Shown: positions 53,985 to 64,000 of the stretch, one piece after another | How the letters are laid out: each line of letters opens with the position of its first letter | Numbering within the stretch: the stretch's first letter is position 1 | Assembly: GCF_037893015.1 (NCBI RefSeq) | Contig: NC_133658.1 | Span: 60,293,818-60,357,817, forward strand | DNA: 64,000 bases | DNA from: Macrotis lagotis | Taxonomy: Eukaryota > Chordata > Mammalia > Peramelemorphia > Peramelidae | Direction: 5' to 3' | Program-made: the position numbers and the translations under genes | Notes under the pieces: model-generated | What the model was told of the DNA's origin: nothing | What the model saw: the letters and a program-made list of their open reading frames with translations, nothing else | The model's database searches: none

Positions 53985-54620
53985 TCATAAAATAATAGGG
54001 TCAGAGCTGGGAGAGACATTAGAAGACAGGATGTCAGAGGTAAAAGGGAAATTAGAACATTGGTTGGAAGGGTTGGAAGGGAGAGTTTAGAACATAGGAC
54101 ATCAGAGTTGGAAGGGACCTTATACTATGAAATGCTAAAAACAGACTGTTAGAGCGAGAAGGGGCTTTAGAACATAACCTGTTAGAACTGGAAGGACGCA
54201 GACCACAAAATTGCAGAGCAGAAAGAGGCCTTAGAACAAAGAATATTAGAACCTGAGAGGACCTTATCAATCAGTCAATAAGCATTTATTCAGTACATAT
54301 TATGTGCCAGGCTCCTTAGACTTTAAAATGTCAGAATTAAAAGGGAAATTAAACCTCAGAATGTTATGTTGGGAGGGTCTTTGGAACACAATGTCAGAAC
54401 TGGGAAGTGGTTTTGAACATAGAATATCAGGGCTGGGAGGGGGCTTAGAACATAGAATGTCAGATCTGGAAGGGAAATTAGAACACAGAATATCAGAGCT
54501 GGGAGGGGGCTTAGAACACAGAATGTCAGATCTGAAGGGAAATTAGATCATGGGATATCAGCATTGGGAGGGGTTTGGAACACAGAATGTCAGAGCTGGG
54601 AGAGAACCTGAAGATCATCT
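53985..54620. repeat. Minisatellite, 33-bp unit, derived from an old dispersed repeat
   Basis: Tandem units of the form GAACATAGAATATCAG plus GGCTGGGAGGGGGCTTA. The best-preserved part (54415-54545) alternates two subtypes, ending GGGGCTTA and GGGAAATTA, giving a 66-bp higher-order period. It is flanked by an RTE repeat and an AGATCATCTATCCCTCCC tail of the parent repeat. The 33-bp period keeps a frame open across it, but this is not a gene. Confidence 0.9.
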
Positions 54621-55593
54621 ATCCCTCCCAAGACCTTGCCCCAAGGTCTTGAATCTAACGAACGGCTACATTGAAACGAGAGCCCATATCTTCTCAGCCT
54701 AAGACCATTTCATTAGAATGGAAGTTCTTTTCTAGTAGATATCGTTTCATTCTTTATGTTTTTCTCCCTAGGAACACATAGTAGGCATTTGATCACTACT
54801 TGAAAATTAATTGACTTTTCTCTATAAACAAGTTTTCACTCCACCCAATATCATGTGATTCAAAATACCGAGACATTCTAATTTGGATTCATAAAAAGGA
54901 TATTCACAAACAACAAAAGAAAACCCACACAATTTATCATAATATTCCTCAAACCAAAGAGCTTTCCTCAGGAGAAGTATCTATGCCACTGATAACAGTT
55001 TATTTGGTGCAGAATGACTTATTGCTCCTTAATTTTTGAGAGGCTCCCTTCATTAAAAACTGCTATGGAGGAGAAAGGCAGTAAAAGAAAAGATTTCAGA
55101 AAATCAAGATCTACTGTAGTCAAGGACTTGTGTAAGGTCACACAGCTCATTAGCAGCCACACCAGGATTAGGAATCAGGTCTCCTGGCACCCTGGCAGTG
55201 CCTCAGCCTCAGCCACCAAAATAGTGTTCCCTTTTAAAAACAAATCTTCATGACTATTATAAGGTATATGAATGAAATGGACTAAGTTCTGCAGTTCAGA
55301 AAGTCTCCAGTGCTAGAGACCAAACATTATATTTTAAAAAATCAATGGAATTGGGTAAATTAACATTAGAATCCTCAAGTGTTGTGACCCTAGGTAAGTC
55401 CTTGACTCTCTCTGAACATCTGTCCCTTCATCTGCAAAATCAGAAGGCTAGAAAAGAAAATTTCTAATGTCCCTCCCAGCTTTGACATTCTTTGTTCTCC
55501 CATTCTATGTCCTAAGGCCTCTTTTTCTTTGGTAACTTTGTTAATTTTTTTTTAACACTTGTGTCTACAGAATCCATAAGATCTTGGGATCCT
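54621..55593. other. KCNG4 intron, unassigned with MIR scraps
   Basis: L2-like scrap at 54720-54810 and a MIR-like piece at 55110-55220. No exon seen. Confidence 0.45.
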
Positions 55594-55748
55594 GGGGCAG
55601 CTAGGTGGTACAGTGGATAGAGCACTGGCCTTGGAGTCAGGAGTACCTGGGTTCAAATCCGACCTCAGACACTTAATAATTACCTAGCTGTGTGGCCTTG
55701 GGCAAGCCACTTAACCCCATTGCCTTGAAAAATCTAAAAAAAAAAAAA
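55594..55748 (+). mobile_element. Short poly(A) tRNA-derived SINE
   Basis: GGGGCAGCTAGGTGGTAC to TTGAAAAATC plus a long poly(A). Short target duplication AAGATCTT. Confidence 0.92.
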
Positions 55749-55930
55749 AAGATCTTAGAAATGGAAAGGACCTCATAGACCAGTTAATTCCAGTCCTTTA
55801 TTTTACAGATGAGGAAGTTGAGGTTTTGAAGGAAGCTAAATGACTTGTCCAAGGTGCCACAGATAAATTTGGGGGTGGGGTGTTGTAGGAATCCAGCCCC
55901 TCTGACTCCAAAAGCAGTTTCTGAATGGCA
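55749..55930 (-). mobile_element. MIR-type old repeat
   Basis: AAATGGAAAGGACCTCATAG head, TTTTACAGATGAGGAAGTTG, CTAAATGACTTGTCC, CTCTGACTCCAAAAGC. Confidence 0.65.
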
Positions 55931-55989
55931 ATGTCACTATACATTCCATATAATGAAACCATTTTCATATGTACTGCACAGACGAGATG

Positions 55990-56185
55990 AGGAGACAGAG
56001 AGAGAGAGAGACAGGGAGAGGGGGAAGAGGGAGAGGTACAGAGACAGATAAAGAGAAAGGGAGACAGAGACAGAGTCAAAGAGAGTGAATGAACTGAAAC
56101 AGAAAGGAGAAGAAAAGGAGAAAGAATGAGAGAGGAGAGGGAGGGAAGGAAGTGGGGAGAGAGAGAGAATGAGAGAGAGGCATAC
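55990..56185. repeat. GA-rich simple sequence
   Basis: GAGAGAGAGAGACAGGGAGA-type purine run with AGAGACAGA units. Confidence 0.9.
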
Positions 56186-56775
56186 TGCCCAGAACCATGT
56201 CTATGTTATTGTTGAGGTAGGAATTCAGAGCCAGGGCATGTAATTTATAGCCTGAAATAAGACTAAATATGGTGCAACAGTCTGAGAGTTGGAGACAACT
56301 TCAGATCCTTCATGAACATCTACTTAAATGTACATAGAAAAATCAAATATTCTCCTTGCACTTCATGCTCTCCTTCCAATGATGTCAGTTTTAAAGAAAA
56401 TCTCCCGAGACTACCTGCTAAATCCACTGAAAGAAAGTCAACTCTAAATGCTGGTTACACTTAAATTCATTCTATATTGGTTCTTATAATTATTTACAAC
56501 TTCTATAATATTTGGTATTTCTATAGTATAATAGTAAATGAGGGAGAGAGATAAAGACTAAGGAAAATTCATCTCTGACAGTTCCTGGACAGGTCCCCTA
56601 GCATTCACAACGAAATCCCCCATGCTGTTGAAACAGCACTTCCTTCATATATTGTATATGGCACTTGGCCATTAAGATCATAGGTTATAGAGATCATGTA
56701 GTTTGAACCTCTCTCTTAACAGAGGAGAAAATAGAGAGTCATGCAGGAGAAGAAACTTGTCAAAGATTACACAAG
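56186..56775. other. KCNG4 intron, unassigned
   Basis: A MIR-type scrap at 56670-56770 only. No exon seen. Confidence 0.45.
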
Positions 56776-57022
56776 TATTGGATAGTTGGTGGCACAGGGA
56801 ACAGAGCCCAGATCTGGAGTCAGGAGGACCCAAGTTCAAATCCAGCCTCAGATACTTCCCAACTATGTGACCACAGACAAGTCACTTAACCCTATTTGCC
56901 TCAGTTTCTTCATCTGTAAAATGAATTGGAGAAAGAAATGGAAAACTATACCAAGTATTTCTGCCAAGAAAACCCCAAAAGAGGTCACAAAAAATCAGAC
57001 CCAACTGATTAACAACACAAAT
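56776..57022 (+). mobile_element. BovB-tailed tRNA SINE (MAR1-like)
   Basis: Head TTGGTGGCACAGGGAACAG, AAGTTCAAATCCAGCCTCAG, TGCCTCAGTTTCTTCATCTG, TTTCTGCCAAGAAAACCCC, CACAAAAAATCAGACCCAAC. Complete. Confidence 0.88.
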
Positions 57023-57231
57023 AGTAAATGGCAGAACCAGAGTTCAAATCCATGGTTTTTCAGAGTAGAAATAATCTTGTCCAACCCCCTTCTCTTATAA
57101 AGAAGGGAACTGAGGCTCAGGGAGGGAAAGTAATGATTTCTATATGACCATAAATCCAATAGTTTTTATCACTACAGTCAAGTATTTTTCTACCTTTTAA
57201 ATTTGCTAATTATTAGGTTATTTATTATTGT

Positions 57232-57431
57232 GGTTCAGGGCTAAGTGGCACAGTACACTGACTCTGGAGTCAGAAGGAACTGAGTTTGAATCTGCTCAGA
57301 CACTTACTAGCTTTGTGACCTTGAGCAAGTCCTGATTGCCTCTCATCCAGGGTCATCTCCAATCATCCTAATTAAAATCTGACCACTGGATCTGGCCCAA
57401 AAGGAGAAAGTGAGGCTAGTGACTTAGTAGA

Positions 57432-57482
<51 letters not shown>

Positions 57483-57570
57483 ACAGACTCAAATCGAATT
57501 CATGTGATTGTCATGGCATCGCATCCCTGTTGTCCCGGTCTTCTTTGAGAATGAAGGACAAACATCATCA
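57232..57570 (+). mobile_element. Full tRNA-headed SINE with RTE tail, containing a (CA)n
   Basis: Head GGGCTAAGTGGCACAGTAC with GAGTTTGAATCTG B box, body CAATCATCCTAATTAAAATC and GGAGAAAGTGAGGCTAGTG, a (CA)n at 57432-57476 within it, and tail CAAATCGAATTCATGTGATT, GTCTTCTTTGAGAATGAAGG, ACAAACATCATC. This copy proves that the RTE-tail repeats in the window are SINEs with tRNA heads. Confidence 0.85.
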
Positions 57571-58440
57571 TCATTGTTGTGATCTACTTGAGAAGATTAG
57601 AAGTCAGAATACCAGAGTTTGTGACTACTCTGCCACTTATTCATCTATGTGACCTTGGGTAAGTCACATATCCTTCTTGGGCCCCCAATTCTTCATCTAC
57701 AAAATAAAGGGGTTCAATGATTTCAATGATGATAACTAAAATTGATTCAAGACTTGAAGTTTTGCAGAGTATTTTACATGTTATCTCCTTGGATCCTCAC
57801 AACAACTTTGAGAGACACGTTCTGTTATAATCCCCATTTTACAAGGGAGGAAACTGAGTGGTTGAGACAGAATTATCCAGGGTCAGTAGCCAGTAAGGGA
57901 AGATTTGAACCTGAGGTCTTCCTTACTCCAAGCCCAGCTCTACCTATTGCTCCACTTGGGTCTCTGGCTGCTCCAAATCCATGAACTGATTAGGAAGTTA
58001 AATTATAAAACCTCTAATGAAGGTCCCTTACAGATCTAAAATGCTTGATGCCCCAGCTCCACTTTTTACAAATAAAGAACCTGCAGCCTGAAGCAATCAG
58101 ATGATTTTCACAAGGTCGCAGAACAAAGTCATGAGCTGATATGAGGATTCCAACTCAGCCTCCCTGGGCCACAGCTGACTCCCCCATCTCCTGCAAAATT
58201 CAAAGGCACATCTCTTGGGAGGATGCCTGCCCTGACCGTTTTCAAGGCAGCATAATGTCTCATCTCAAAAATGAATTAATTCTTTTTTGGATCTTGCCTT
58301 TGGAACCTGAAACCAACAAATTTGCATTCATGTCCATATAGCATAAGAAACTCCTTTCTTATGGAAGGTCAGTGATTTTTTCCTGAGGACCAGAGACCCC
58401 AGAATTCCCTGATGTGAGGGCAGATAAAAACAAAACAGTC
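57571..58440. mobile_element. MIR-like SINEs and unassigned intron
   Basis: 57590-57735 is a reverse MIR piece and 57740-57985 a forward MIR (ATCCTCACAACAACTTTGAG, TTACAAGGGAGGAAACTGAG). 58010-58140 is a further fragment. No exon recognised at 58141-58440. Confidence 0.6.
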
Positions 58441-59350
58441 TCCTGATTGGTATCCTACCTCTGACTCTAGTGTTTGGATGACCCTGGGCAAGTCCCATCA
58501 CTTCCCTGAACCTCAATTTCTTCATCTGACAAATAAGGGGGGATTGGACTAATATACACATGTGTATTTTATACACATGTGTATCTTTTTTCAATTCATT
58601 ATTTTCCTATGTATGTCTTCTTTCCTAACTAGTGATTCACTCAACAAAGACTCCTAGTTCTGTAAGTTAATAAAGTACCCTCCCCTCTGTAATTTAAGTC
58701 ATCTTCCATTCAAATTTAAATCATCTTCCTCTTCCAAGGGAAACACCAGTTAGGGGTTAACCCTGGGTCAGCAATCCAGAAGACCTATCTTAGATACTTA
58801 TAAGCTGTGCGACCCTGAGGAAGTCATTTCATCTTTTTTTTGTCTCAGTTTACTCCTTTGGAGCGCTACTAGCATCTTCTCAGGATGGTTCAGTGGATCA
58901 AATGAGACAATATTTGCAAAGCATGTAATGCAGTGCCTGCTAAGGGCTAATAAATGTTTTCTCCCTTACTACTTCCTTCTTTTCCTCCTTCTATCCTTCC
59001 TATTTCTAGCCTTCCTTCACTTCCTTTCTTCCTCTTTTCCTCTTAATTTCTTTCCCCCCTTCCTTACTTCCCCTCTTCCCTCCTTCATTCACTTTCTTTT
59101 CCTTACCTCTATTATATGTGAAGCCTTCCCAGACTATCTCAGTTCATAATGATGTCTCTGTCTTCTGAACTTCAAAAACCAAATATCTATACCATTCAAG
59201 CTCCTAGACTCATAGAGGACTTGAAACCATTCAATTCAATCTCCTTATTTTACTGATGGGAAAACTGAGTCCCAGAGAGGTATCATTATTTATTTTTTTT
59301 CCCTAAAGAGTTGTGTGATCTCCATCATCAGACTTTGAACTCTTTGAAAA
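58441..59350. other. MIR fragments and a pyrimidine-rich block
   Basis: MIR pieces at 58440-58550 and 58745-58970. A CT-rich block (CTTCCTTC units) lies at 58965-59110, and a MIR-type old repeat (AAGCTCCTAGACTCATAGAG, GGGAAAACTGAGTCCCAG) at 59195-59345. Confidence 0.6.
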
Positions 59351-59360
59351 TAAGGATCCT

Positions 59361-59605
59361 AGCCAAGCATGTCGGTGAGCATCTGTAACTCCATCTGCTG
59401 GACTAGTTGAGGAAAGAGGATCTCTAGAACTCAGGAGTTTTGAGTCTCATTGGGCTATCCCAATTAGAAATCCAAACTAAGTTCATCATTAAGATGGTAA
59501 GAATCCAAGAGTGGGGTTCTAGGCTAAGAAGGGAAATGAACAGGTCAAAGACTCCAGGTTGACCTTGCACATCTAGACTTGGTAAGATAGAAAAACTCCA
59601 TCTTG
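59361..59605 (+). pseudogene. RN7SL: 7SL (SRP) RNA retropseudogene
   Basis: Aligns by eye along the length of 7SL RNA. The Alu domain 5' part is GCCAAGCATGTCGGTGAGC, then CATCTGTAACTCCATCTGCT and CTCAGGAGTTTTGAGTC. The S domain contains CCAAACTAAGTTCATCATT and AAGATGGT (7SL: AAGTTCGGCATCAATATGGT), and AACAGGTCAAAGACTCC (7SL: GAGCAGGTCAAAACTCC). The 3' end is AAACTCCATCTT (7SL: ACCCCGTCTCT). Retention of the S domain separates it from Alu-like SINEs. It is shorter than the ~300-nt parent and diverged, with an A-rich 3' flank and no clear target duplication. Not a functional gene. Confidence 0.8.
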
Positions 59606-60510
59606 AACATAAATGAATGGATGAATTAAAATTTTAAAACAGGAACCACTTTAAATTTCTTTTCCTATGTCCCCCAACACTGAACATAGGGTTCTTTGCT
59701 CATGGCAGAAACTCAATAAATATTCATTGAACCGAAGATGATATTACTGGGATCATTTAAAAATGAAAACATTTATTCTTAGAGTAGCCTTGGGGGAGAT
59801 AGGAATTATTAGGGCATAATGGGAGACAGGGTGACAATCTAGTGTAGGACTCGAATCTCAATTTTGTCATTAACTGCACAATGTGCCTTCACCCCAGGGA
59901 CCTCCACCTTTGTTTTATCTCTACCTTTCTCTTCAAAAAAACCCTTTATATTCTTTTTATTTTCTGCTATCTCTTCATTTCACAGGTGGGTTGCCTTCAT
60001 AGTAGATCAGATGGAATTTAGCCAAGGCAGATGGAATTTTAAGCTTATTCCACAGTTCTTGATCCCTCTTTCTATTACTATTGAATCATGAAAAGAATGA
60101 CAAAATAACCTTGTGTGTGGAAAACTATTACTAGTGCAGGGCAAATGGAACCCTGCCCAGGGCACCCACATCAACAAGGAATGGGTGGTAGATTTCTCCC
60201 CATGGTGGTAGATTTCTTCCCCAAGATGCCTGCCATCCACTCACCCTACTCAAAGTCCTCCAGCTCAAGTGTCCATGGGTGACCATTCCCAGGGCTCCAG
60301 TATTGAGGTCATCCTCTTCTGGGGCCCATCTTCCCCCACAATCTCCATGTAAGACTCTCTGGGGCATAGACTAACCTCAATACCTAATGCATGGGTACAT
60401 TTGTGATTTTTTTTATAACTCTGGATGTATCTCCTTTCTAGAGATAAAATAATTCATAATTTAACAAATCAAAGGATTTGTGGTTTCCCCACCCACCCCC
60501 AACTTTGTGG
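59606..60510. other. KCNG4 intron, unassigned
   Basis: An L2-like scrap at 59660-59730 and a short repeated phrase (GGTGGTAGATTTCT, twice) at 60185-60220. No exon or RNA gene recognised. Confidence 0.45.
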
Positions 60511-60514
60511 ACCG

Positions 60515-60900
60515 CTACTTGGCCCAGTGGATAGAGGAATGAACTTGGAATTGGGAAGACCTAAGTTCAAAGCCCACTTCAGATCCTTATCAGGTCTGTA
60601 ACCCTGGAGAAGTCACTTAACCCTGATCTGCCTCAGTTTCCTCTTATTTTAAAATAGAGATCATAATAAAATTTTCCTACCAGGAAAATCAAATGAAACA
60701 ACACATATAAAATTCATTACAAATCTTAAAATGTTCATTATTATTAATGGATAACATTTATATGTTCCAAGAACCATATTAAGTCCTCTACAATTATTAA
60801 GTCATTTAATCCTCACAACAATGCTGGAAGGTAAATGCTGTTTTTATTCCCATTTTATGGATGAAGAAACAAATAGAAGATCTTCAAAAATTGCTAGGGT
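60515..60900. mobile_element. Two MIR-like SINEs in opposite orientation
   Basis: 60515-60740 reads head to tail (CTTGGCCCAGTGGATAGAGG, CTCAGTTTCCTCTTATTTTA). 60745-60900 reads tail to head (GGATAACATTTATATGTTCC, AATCCTCACAACAATGCTGG, TTATGGATGAAGAAAC). They meet at ATTATTATTAAT. Confidence 0.7.
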
Positions 60901-61127
60901 TAAAAAAAAGTCTCTTGACTTGGTGGCAAAGTTCTTGAGGAGATTGGAGGGAATAGGTTGAAGGAAAATAATGAGATTTAGTTTCTGACCCAGAGTAGGT
61001 ATGTATTGTTGACTGACTGAAGAGTAAGTAAGGTTGCCTCCTTTTTTGTGACTAGAGGGAAGAAGAAAGTGGAGCAGTTAGGATGCCCTGGACTTGGGGC
61101 ACTGTCTTGAGTCCTCATTTTCTTTCT

Positions 61128-61263
61128 TTTTGGCAAAGGGAGGCAATTAGGGTTAAGTGACTTGTTCAGGGTCATACAGCTAGCAAGTATCTGAGGTGAC
61201 ATTCAAACTCAGATCTTCCCACCTTCAGAGTATGATCTCTCCACTGTGTCACTTAGCTGCCCC
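61128..61263 (-). mobile_element. tRNA-derived SINE, minus strand
   Basis: CTTTTTGGCAAAGGGAGGCA, AAGTGACTTGTTCAGGGTC, CTCTCCACTGTGTCACTTAG, CTGCCCC. More diverged than the poly(A) SINEs above. Confidence 0.8.
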
Positions 61264-61574
61264 AGGTCTTCCTTTTCCCTTTTCTTTATAGCCTCACTTT
61301 TCTCAACTGTAGAAGATGGGGTTTGCCTCAGTTACCTCTAAGCTTCCTCCCAGACCTGAAGCCAACATCCTAGGATAGTTTTAAAGGAATGGAGAAAACA
61401 TCCTCCTCGTCTTTCCAACATCTATCATTTCCCCTTCCCATATAAGTTCTTTTGCTCCAAAAAATTGCCCATTTTTCAACACCCCAGTCCTATGTACTCT
61501 CTTGAAAAGCTAGCAAGTGGTCATCTTTGTGCTTTCTCCTTTATCCTGAGAATGGAGGTCTGGTGCTGGGTATT
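61264..61574. other. KCNG4 intron, unassigned
   Basis: Nothing recognised. Confidence 0.45.
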
Positions 61575-61815
61575 TAGGGACAGTTAGGTGATGGCAGAGA
61601 GTACAAAGAACCAGGGCTGGAGTCAGAAAGACTCATCTTCATGAATTCAAATTCAGCCTCAGACACTTATGTGAACATTCCTTCACCCTGTTTGCCTCAG
61701 TTTCCTCATCTGTAAAATGAACAGGAGAAGGATATGGCAAATCACTCCAGTGTCTCTGCCAAAAAAATCCCAAATAATGTCCCAGAGAATCAGACATGAC
61801 TGAACAACAGAAATG
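61575..61815 (+). mobile_element. BovB-tailed tRNA SINE (MAR1-like)
   Basis: GGGACAGTTAGGTGATGG, GAATTCAAATTCAGCCTCAG, TTTCCTCATCTGTAAAATGA, GGCAAATCACTCCAGTGTC, GAATCAGACATGACTGAAC, CAACAG. Confidence 0.88.
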
Positions 61816-62535
61816 CAGGGCATTTGACTTCTCCTTCCATACTTTCACTTGACCTCTGAAATAGGTCCTCAAAGAGCAACCCAATTATTTGCAACTTTGC
61901 CTTTGGTTCCATGGGTTTTGATGATTTTTCCAGAAGTCTCCCTTAGTTTCTCTGGTTGTATCCCCAATTAAACTTTTCCATGCTTTCTTTGCACCCTCTA
62001 AGTTGTTATTTGTGGGTCTCTCCATGCAAGCCTTCTCCTCTAATCTGTCTCCCATATTTCCCTCATCCATCTTTGGAGAATCACTGGGAACCCAGAGTAT
62101 AAAATCTGGAAAGGATCTTAGAGAGCATTTACTCAAATAAATGGAATTTCAGAGAGAAAAAGCAACTTATACAAGCTCAGAAGCAGCAGAGCTGAGACAT
62201 AAATCCAATTCTCCTCACCCACAAATCTAGATCTTTTTTCACTAATTTTGCTTCCATTCTTCTTTCCACTGATGCTTACTATTAGCCAAGAACAATATTC
62301 TGCTCTTAGAAGCCTCTTTTCCTTTGGAATTTCTTTATAATAAAGTCACATCTTAGAAACCATCGAATCTAAATCCCTTATCTTACATATGAGGAAGCTA
62401 AGGCACAAGGAGGTTATGGATTTGTTTAAGATCACATGACCAGTAAGTGTCTGTGGTGGAATTTGAAGCCAAGTCTTTCTGACTCCAAGTCATGAATTTC
62501 TCATTATACTACCTGCCTTCTTTAAATGATAAAGA
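61816..62535. other. KCNG4 intron; old MIR-type repeat at 62340-62515
   Basis: 61816-62339 is unassigned. 62340-62515 has CATCTTAGAAACCATCG, ATGAGGAAGCTAAGGCACAA, AGTAAGTGTCTGTGGTGG, TTCTGACTCCAAGTC. Confidence 0.5.
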
Positions 62536-62544
62536 TGATAGATG

Positions 62545-62586
<42 letters not shown>

Positions 62587-62686
62587 GGATAGATAGATGG
62601 GTGGATGGATGATAGAAAGAAAGAAAGAAAGAAAGGAAGGAAGGAAGGAAGGAAGGAAGGAAGGAAGGAAGGAAGGAAGGAAGGAA

Positions 62687-62782
<96 letters not shown>

Positions 62783-63120
62783 ATGGATGGATAGAAAGGT
62801 GATTAGATGGATGGATAAGTAAAAGGATAAATGGATTGATGATGGTAAATAGATGGTTGGGAGGATGGATAGGTGGATGACAGATAGAAAGGTAAATAGA
62901 AAGAGAGAAAAACATATAGAAATAGAAATAAACAATAGATAGACAGATAGATGATAGAAAGAAAATAGGTGGAATGATAGATAGAAAGATAGATGATAGA
63001 GATCGATAAAAAGAGAGATAGAAAGATAAATAGAAATAGAGATATCAAGATAGATGATAGAAAAAGATTGAAAGATAAATAGAAATAGATGTCAGAAAAA
63101 TAGACAGAAAGATAGATAGG
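62536..63120. repeat. ~600-bp tetranucleotide block (GATA/GAAA/GGAA)n
   Basis: (GATA)n 62541-62583, (GAAA)n about 62612-62632, (GGAA)n 62633-62690, (GAAA)n 62691-62779, then interrupted GATA/GGAT/GAAA units to 63120. Purine-rich strand throughout; open frames across it are artefacts. Confidence 0.97.
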
Positions 63121-63441
63121 ACAAGCATTTATTAAGCACTATGCCTGGGCTTGTACAAAATAGAAAAAGGGTAGGAAGAAAAATAGATGGGAAGATAGAT
63201 AGGGCAAACATTTATTAAACACTCTGTTCTAGGAGCGGGTAGGTGGCACAGTGGATAGAGCACTGGCCCTGGAGTCAGGAGTACCTCAGTTCAAATCTGG
63301 CCTCAGACACTTAATAATTACCTAGCTGTGTGGCCTTGGGCAAGCCACTTAACCCCATTTGCCTTGCAAAAACCTAAAAAAATAAAAAATAAAATAAAAT
63401 AAGCACTATGTTCTGGGTTTGTACAAAAAATATATATATAT

Positions 63442-63515
<74 letters not shown>

Positions 63516-63640
63516 GGGATAGAGAGAGAGAGAGATACAAAGAGAGTGTCTATACTCAAGAAGCTTATGTTCTAATAGAGGAAAAACAATACAGAAAAGG
63601 GATCAGGAAAGTAGGAGGGGAGAGAAGGGAAAAGTCCTTT
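63121..63640. mobile_element. Ancient repeat with internal duplication, SINE insertion and (TA)n(GA)n
   Basis: A CATTTATTAAGCACTATGCC unit at 63126 is repeated at 63208 (CATTTATTAAACACTCTG) and continued after the SINE (AAGCACTATGTTCTGGG). The SINE at 63233-63385 (GGCACAGTGGATAGAGC, poly(A) AAATAAAATAAAAT) has flanks AAACACTCTGTTCTAGG / AAGCACTATGTTCTGGG. Then (TA)n at 63428-63480, (GA)n at 63481-63510, and CTCAAGAAGCTTATGTTC of the family also seen at 20041. Confidence 0.75.
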
Positions 63641-64000
63641 TATAGGAACAAAATGGAAAGGTAGTCAGGGAAGTCAGGGACTGAGTTTAAAAACAAGCCT
63701 GGCAAGCTGCACAAATCCTTAAGTGGAGGTTCTAAGGAGAAACTTATATTAACTATAAAAATAATTTTAAATCAACTTCACAATGAAAAGTAATGTAAAG
63801 ACCTGAATCAAAGAGAACTTAACCTGTTACAGTACATCAGGAGATCCCTGGTTCCTGATTCCGTAGTCAGTGTGAGTAGCTAGACTCTACCTCAGTCGAT
63901 GGATGACCTCCATTAATTTTCTAACAGCAGCAATTCATTAATTTACACTATGAACCTGTCATATCCTTATGTGTGATATTCATGTTATGTGCATAAATAT
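63641..64000. other. KCNG4 intron, unassigned, to the window edge
   Basis: No exon, repeat or RNA gene recognised. Confidence 0.45.

Noticed and set aside
54304-54546. Repeat protein of SELGGGLEHRM units
   Set aside because: Minisatellite with period divisible by three; no upstream coding or splice context.
62541-62780. Regularly spaced short repeats that could suggest a CRISPR array
   Set aside because: Contiguous tetranucleotide units with no unique spacers, in a vertebrate genome.
62490-63048. Open frames of Phe-Leu-Ser and Glu-Arg-Lys repeats
   Set aside because: Products of the GAAA/GGAA/GATA block.
53513-64000. Search for the second KCNG4 coding exon (S2-S6, pore GYGD)
   Set aside because: No frame in this interval shows the Kv voltage-sensor arginine repeat or a TTVGYGD pore; it must lie to the right of the window.

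Overview
The window is vertebrate nuclear DNA, almost certainly marsupial and probably Australidelphian (dasyurid-like; family-level placement is inference). The evidence is its density of tRNA-derived SINEs of marsupial type (heads with the GGTGGCGCAGTGGATA-like A box), marsupial-type L1 and half-L1 elements, BovB- and RTE-tailed SINEs, old MIR/L2 copies, and one clear host gene.

Only one host protein-coding gene is recognisable: KCNG4 (Kv6.4, a modifier subunit of voltage-gated potassium channels) on the + strand. Its first coding exon lies at 52714-53512, with CDS from 52766. It encodes the cytoplasmic N-terminus, the T1 tetramerisation domain and S1, and ends at a strong GT donor. The exon for S2-S6 is not in the window, so the following intron is longer than 10.4 kb. 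A candidate non-coding 5' exon sits at 49387-49745. The rest of 1-49 kb looks like intergenic desert; in human the interval upstream of KCNG4 leads to WFDC1 (from memory).

Layout. 1-3.3 kb: an L1 on the minus strand carrying a solo LTR. 3.4-9 kb: SINEs, a 285-bp duplication, and the C-terminal part of an RTE-type LINE ending in a C2H2 finger. 9-28 kb: old repeats, L1 and L2 pieces, many SINEs, and a 200-bp tandem duplication at 24 kb. 28-40.5 kb: two half-L1 (HAL1-like) elements in opposite orientation. Both hold the same antisense SINE at the same internal site and both have an antisense ORF in the 5' UTR. The second is nested in an older L1 with a target-site duplication and carries an apparent 3' transduction. 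40.5-49 kb: L1/L2/MIR remnants, an inverted SINE pair and long microsatellites. 49-53.5 kb: the KCNG4 5' region, with a ~600-bp polypyrimidine tract abutting the splice acceptor. 53.5-64 kb: KCNG4 intron with a 33-bp minisatellite, a 7SL RNA pseudogene, SINEs and a ~600-bp tetranucleotide block.

Most of the window is explained by retrotransposition: L1 machinery serving L1, HAL1, poly(A) SINEs and the 7SL copy, and two RTE-type tails serving two SINE families. Family names are by recognition only and no database was consulted. Coordinates of repeat edges are accurate to a few bases where a target-site duplication is quoted, otherwise to tens of bases.
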